Assembly (NCBI GenBank): GCA_016219765.1
Contig: JACRKM010000082.1
Coordinates: forward strand, 1 to 8,192
DNA length: 8,192 bases
Source: Candidatus Woesearchaeota archaeon
GTDB taxonomy: Archaea > Nanobdellota > Nanobdellia > Woesearchaeales > UBA11576
Direction: 5' to 3'
In this document: positions 5,935 through 8,192 of the stretch, piece after piece
Numbering within the stretch: the stretch's first letter is position 1
Layout: the number at the start of each line of letters is the position of its first letter
Notes under the pieces: model-generated
Told to the model about the DNA's origin: nothing
The model's input: only the letters and a program-made list of their open reading frames with translations
The model's database searches: none
Translations under genes and position numbers: made by a program

Positions 5935-6261
5935 TTACTTATTGATTCTTTCAATGAGATCGTTGAGACGTTTCTCTTCTTCATGCATTGTCTTAACGTA
6001 CGGGACAGTGCCGATGATCAGCACGCATAATCCCATTACGATCAAGACGTTGAGAAGCGTTCGACTGATGTACCCATTGATGAATCCAAGGATCGCAACA
6101 AACATGAATACAAAATAGAGAACGAGGCTTTTGTTCATGACTAAAATCGATTTCTCGCGATTGATGCGGGATTTTTCCACCTCAAGATTAATGACAAATT
6201 GTTCTGCACTCGAAAGACTTTTTGAAATAGTTGAAGTATGCGACTCACCTTTTTTTTGCAT
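5935..6261 (-). CDS. Small membrane protein: coiled-coil arm plus two membrane helices
   Basis: This encodes 108 residues, starting at the ATG behind the AAGGAGG site. The open frame reaches back to 6474, but that upstream part is Arg/Cys-rich, low-quality coding and overlaps the preceding pilin gene. Residues 1-43 are polar and helical (SSAEQFVINLEVEKSRIN). Two hydrophobic helices follow at about 44-64 (SLVLYFVFMFVAILGFINGY) and 68-88 (LLNVLIVMGLCVLIIGTVPY), joined by a very short turn, and then a charged helical tail (HEEEKRLNDLIERINK). A helical hairpin with both ends cytoplasmic is the simplest reading. No family is recognised. Its place inside a pilin cluster, 21 bp before the main pilin, suggests an assembly or pilin-stabilising role, but that is inference. 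Confidence 0.8.
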   Translation of the reverse strand: MQKKGESHTSTISKSLSSAEQFVINLEVEKSRINREKSILVMNKSLVLYFVFMFVAILGFINGYISRTLLNVLIVMGLCVLIIGTVPYVKTMHEEEKRLNDLIERINK

Positions 6262-6376
6262 GAACAACAACCTCCTTTTTGGGACGTACATTAAACGCAC
6301 ATAAACGCACAATACACGTGTGTGCCACAATGCACAATAAAGCCGTGCACCATAAAGCCGTGCAACACAAAACCAA
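6262..6376 (-). repeat. Repeat-rich 115-bp spacer upstream of the small membrane protein
   Basis: Two direct-repeat pairs are visible: ATAAAGCCGTGCA at 6337-6349 and 6352-6364 (period 15), and TAAACGCACA at 6292-6301 and 6302-6311 (period 10). TTAAACGCAC at 6291-6300 also occurs in the spacer at 7002-7011. Read in the sense direction the repeats become GGCTTTAT and GCGTTTA(A/T), T/A-rich boxes that might be promoter or regulator sites. None is a convincing archaeal BRE/TATA box. Confidence 0.5.
6271..6277 (-). promoter_or_regulatory. Strong Shine-Dalgarno (AAGGAGG) deciding the start of the 108-aa protein
   Basis: In the sense direction AAGGAGG lies 9 bases upstream of the ATG at 6259-6261. 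It fixes that ATG as the start, although the frame stays open further upstream. It is the best ribosome-binding site in the window. Confidence 0.85.
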
Positions 6377-6919
6377 TCAGCAACTTGAATTAAACGATGT
6401 CGTACTGGCCTTGCGGTCTGAACAGACGATTTCAAACAGCGCTTCCGGAGCCTGCTTGAGGATGACTGGAACAACTTCTACAAAACCCAATTGGCTCATG
6501 CCGGTGTTTACTGTGATGGTTTTTTTCCGGTTAGGGTTAATTGTGATATTTGTAATATTGAGAGCCCGGGGCTTCTTTGCCAGATCGTATAACCGAAAGT
6601 CTAGCTTATCGATTCTAAGGTAGTTCCTATTCTGTACCGTGATATTTAAAACTTGCGATGCAAAACAGGCCGATTCAACGCTAAGAGAAACTGAATGGCA
6701 CTCCTCTGTGTTAAAAACCGTTTTTTTGATGTCTTTTGTGGCAGAACGGGTATAATCGGTCATGAAACTGAACATGACAGCGCTCAGCGACACTACAAAA
6801 GCCATAAGCAAAACATAGGCAATCCAGACGCTTGCCGCGCGTTTGCCAATCAATCTTCTTTGTACGAATCTTCTTTGTACGTAGTTTTGTGTGCGAAGTA
6901 CTGCCTCTTTTTGAACCAT
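6377..6919 (-). CDS. Four-cysteine pilin-like protein
   Basis: This encodes 180 residues from the ATG at 6917-6919; a GTG two codons upstream is less likely. A long basic leader (QRRFVQRRLIGKRA) precedes one hydrophobic helix at residues ~30-53 (VWIAYVLLMAFVVSLSAVMF), the layout of an archaeal prepilin. Lys-Arg-Ala before Ala-Ser is an atypical cleavage site, since the usual Gly is replaced. The extracellular domain has four cysteines (74, 85, 166 and the terminal residue 180) and sequons NIT (three times) and NSS. The segment VVPVILK…FEIVC aligns by eye with RVIPVIKS…EVVC in the pilin at 5344-5913, and both place two Cys after the helix and two at the C-terminus, so the two look paralogous. 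The basic leader contains a DNA-level tandem duplication (see the repeat at 6852-6881). Probably a minor pilin. Confidence 0.8.
   Translation of the reverse strand: MVQKEAVLRTQNYVQRRFVQRRLIGKRAASVWIAYVLLMAFVVSLSAVMFSFMTDYTRSATKDIKKTVFNTEECHSVSLSVESACFASQVLNITVQNRNYLRIDKLDFRLYDLAKKPRALNITNITINPNRKKTITVNTGMSQLGFVEVVPVILKQAPEALFEIVCSDRKASTTSFNSSC
6852..6881 (-). repeat. Perfect 15-bp tandem duplication in a prepilin leader
   Basis: AATCTTCTTTGTACG occurs twice head to tail (6852-6866 and 6867-6881). In the coding frame it gives two copies of V-Q-R-R-(F/L) in the positively charged n-region of the pilin-like protein. Fifteen bases keep the frame, so the copy number could change without destroying the gene. 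Confidence 0.8.
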
Positions 6920-7039
6920 GGTCACTGCTCTCGTTCAGCTCTCACTCTCGTTCATCTCTCATTCTCTCGACGGCAAATGCACAGCACTAAATGCACAGTA
7001 CTTAAACGCACCTGCACCGTGCCTGCGAATTGAATCAGG
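6920..7039 (-). repeat. Repeat-rich 120-bp spacer
   Basis: The spacer between two pilin-like genes is built of short direct repeats. AAATGCACAG occurs at 6975-6984 and 6989-6998 (period 14), and CTCTCGTTCA at 6928-6937 and 6945-6954 (period 17). The 10-mer TTAAACGCAC at 7002-7011 recurs exactly at 6291-6300 in the next spacer. No tRNA-like fold, terminator or clear TATA box is seen. In the sense direction the last 20 bases before the ATG hold only a weak GTGA ribosome-binding match. Confidence 0.5.
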
Positions 7040-7585
7040 TTATGTATTAACGAATGCCTTGTTGTCCTCTCGTACCTGTGCCCGGATAAATGACATAACT
7101 TGTGTCCTTTCCGCAGTTATATTAAACGCATAGATGTTTGGGTGTTGGACGTCTGTTGGAGCATTGATCGTGATGACTGTGACATTCTTTGGAATCGTCA
7201 ATTCACCACCAACACCGATGATTTCACTCCTCCCAAGAAGTGAAGCGTCTTTTTTAAGCCGGTTTGAAAGATGAATCTGGCCTCCATCAACAAGAATCGA
7301 AAATACTTCCAAGTCCATCCCGCGAAGCAGTGCATAGGCAACAAATCGATCAACAAAAAGTGTGTATTCTCTTGACACGTTTGCCTGCTCAAACAATGCA
7401 TTATTGATTACCTCTTTTCCTTCCCTTACAAAATTTCCATTCACTTCAGCAAAAACTTTTGACGGCGGCATCATAAGCTGCTGCGGACGCAGCAATGTTG
7501 CAGTATACGCGATCAATATCAGGGCTGTAAATATATAAAACTGCGCTTTTTTTCCTTTGAATCGTCTTTTGAATTGTAAGTGCAT
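7040..7585 (-). CDS. Pilin-like protein with class III signal peptide (GKKA/QFYIF)
   Basis: This encodes 181 residues. I chose the ATG at 7583-7585, which shares a base with the upstream stop (TGATG), over the TTG one codon earlier. The N-terminus is strongly basic (KRRFKGKKA), followed by QFYIFTALILIAYTATLL at about residues 15-32, a single hydrophobic helix. A Lys-Lys-Ala then Gln at +1 fits the archaeal class III signal peptide processed by the FlaK/EppA prepilin peptidases (family knowledge; cleavage is inferred). The remaining ~150 residues are predicted to be extracellular, contain sequons NVS, NVT and NIT, and have no cysteine. That sets it apart from the cysteine-bearing pilins downstream. 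It is probably a minor pilin or filament-associated protein. A membrane protein with an uncleaved N-terminal anchor is the alternative. Confidence 0.8.
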   Translation of the reverse strand: MHLQFKRRFKGKKAQFYIFTALILIAYTATLLRPQQLMMPPSKVFAEVNGNFVREGKEVINNALFEQANVSREYTLFVDRFVAYALLRGMDLEVFSILVDGGQIHLSNRLKKDASLLGRSEIIGVGGELTIPKNVTVITINAPTDVQHPNIYAFNITAERTQVMSFIRAQVREDNKAFVNT

Positions 7586-8192
7586 CAAATCACCGTCACT
7601 GAAATGTTTTCTTTGCCTCCTGTACCCTCACCTTTGTCTTCGATGACGAGCAGATACTTTCCTGGATTTATCCTACGCTCTCCTGACAAATAGATGTTCC
7701 TATAGCGCAATTCACTTCTGATTACGAACTCGTCATTCTTGCGCGTGAATCCAAACATTGGGTTGAGGCGATCAAGGAAGTCATTGTCATCCAAATCCTG
7801 TTCGATCGCCGTAGGATTAAATGACGGATTTGTCACGAATATCTTTGTCGGAATCGTCGACGTGTCAGAACGCACGGACAGGCTGCCAGAACCGCTCACT
7901 GTCGCAGCATCGTTCTCAGAAGCCAGGCCGATAGTATCACTTGCAGAGGTCACGTAAGCCATGTGCGTTGTCGAAGACCCGCCAACATTATACGTCACAA
8001 GCAATGTCTTATTAGTGATCGGAACGCTCGATTCGCCAAAGATGACAAACACACTTTGTGATGTTGCCAGCAGATTATTTGAGTCGCTGCCTACGGCAAA
8101 GATTTCGTTCGTTCCGTTCTTGAGAACCAGATTAGTAAATGTGTACGTCGTGTTAACAGAAACCGTTGAGCTTGTGGAATTGCTGCCATCAG
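7585..8192 (-). CDS. Secreted/surface beta-rich protein, C-terminal part (5' end beyond window)
   Basis: An open frame enters from the right edge and continues to a TGA at 7585-7587, giving about 202 visible residues. A GTG at 8050-8052 is possible but is not the start, because the frame stays open upstream with the same composition (…NTTYTFTNLVLKNGTNEIF…). The visible part is rich in Ser, Thr, Val and Asn, with several N-x-S/T sequons (NST, NTT, NGT, NKT), and reads as alternating beta strands ending in PGKYLLVIEDKG and then VTVI. This resembles the Ig-like beta-sandwich modules of archaeal surface proteins, but no named family can be assigned. No membrane helix or cysteine is seen in this part. 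Its TGA overlaps the next ATG by one base (TGATG), so the two are probably translationally coupled and belong to the same pilus locus. It could be a filament-associated adhesin or a large minor pilin with its signal peptide outside the window. Confidence 0.8.
   Translation of the reverse strand, partial: DGSNSTSSTVSVNTTYTFTNLVLKNGTNEIFAVGSDSNNLLATSQSVFVIFGESSVPITNKTLLVTYNVGGSSTTHMAYVTSASDTIGLASENDAATVSGSGSLSVRSDTSTIPTKIFVTNPSFNPTAIEQDLDDNDFLDRLNPMFGFTRKNDEFVIRSELRYRNIYLSGERRINPGKYLLVIEDKGEGTGGKENISVTVI

Noticed and set aside
6262..6474. N-terminal extension of the two-helix protein to 6474
   Set aside because: It overlaps the end of the previous pilin gene, has an Arg/Leu/Cys-rich shadow-like composition, and ignores the strong AAGGAGG placed 9 bases before the ATG at 6261.
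6262..7039. A CRISPR array from the short repeats in the spacers
   Set aside because: The repeats are 10-13 bp, mostly in pairs, with 0-7 bp between copies. There are no 20-40 bp spacers and no cas genes.

Overview
The window looks archaeal, most likely from a DPANN-type lineage (Woesearchaeota or Pacearchaeota style). This is an inference from three things: class III (prepilin-peptidase) signal peptides such as KSKKG/VSPLIATVLL, a FlaI/ArlI-like secretion ATPase paired with a FlaJ/TadC-like platform protein, and GGTGA/GGAGG Shine-Dalgarno sites. All genes lie on the minus strand, so transcription runs from high to low coordinates. Together they form one type IV pilus-like secretion/assembly locus. 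Both ends are cut: the first gene has its start beyond 8192 and the platform gene runs off at position 1.

Layout in transcription order: 8192-7585, C-terminal part of a secreted, sequon-rich beta protein; 7585-7040, a pilin-like protein (GKKA/QFYIF); 6919-6377, a four-cysteine pilin-like protein; 6261-5935, a small coiled-coil protein with two membrane helices and a perfect Shine-Dalgarno; 5913-5344, the most canonical pilin of the set; 5295-5061, a 235-bp foldback element with 14-bp terminal inverted repeats and 8-bp target duplications; 5034-4624, a single-helix two-cysteine pilin-like protein, overlapping by 4 bp with 4627-3914, another class III signal-peptide protein; 3849-1918, the secretion ATPase; 1775-1545, a small charged helical protein; 1437-1228, a second, unrelated 210-bp foldback element with 13-bp inverted repeats and 9-bp target duplications; and 1213-1, the N-terminal 404 residues of a FlaJ/TadC-like platform protein with an unusually long soluble N-terminus.

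How it would work: a prepilin peptidase (not in the window) would trim the pilin-like proteins, the hexameric ATPase would power assembly, and the platform protein would couple ATP hydrolysis to insertion of pilins into a filament. No archaellum accessory genes (FlaC/D/E, FlaF, FlaG, FlaH) are recognisable, so an adhesion or surface pilus is more likely than an archaellum.

The most striking unlisted structure is the pair of MITE-like foldback elements. Each sits in one of the only two gaps over 300 bp, each has target-site duplications, and each is built of nested hairpins. One lies 5 bp (plus its duplication) in front of the platform-gene start codon. They belong to different families by terminal sequence and by duplication length.
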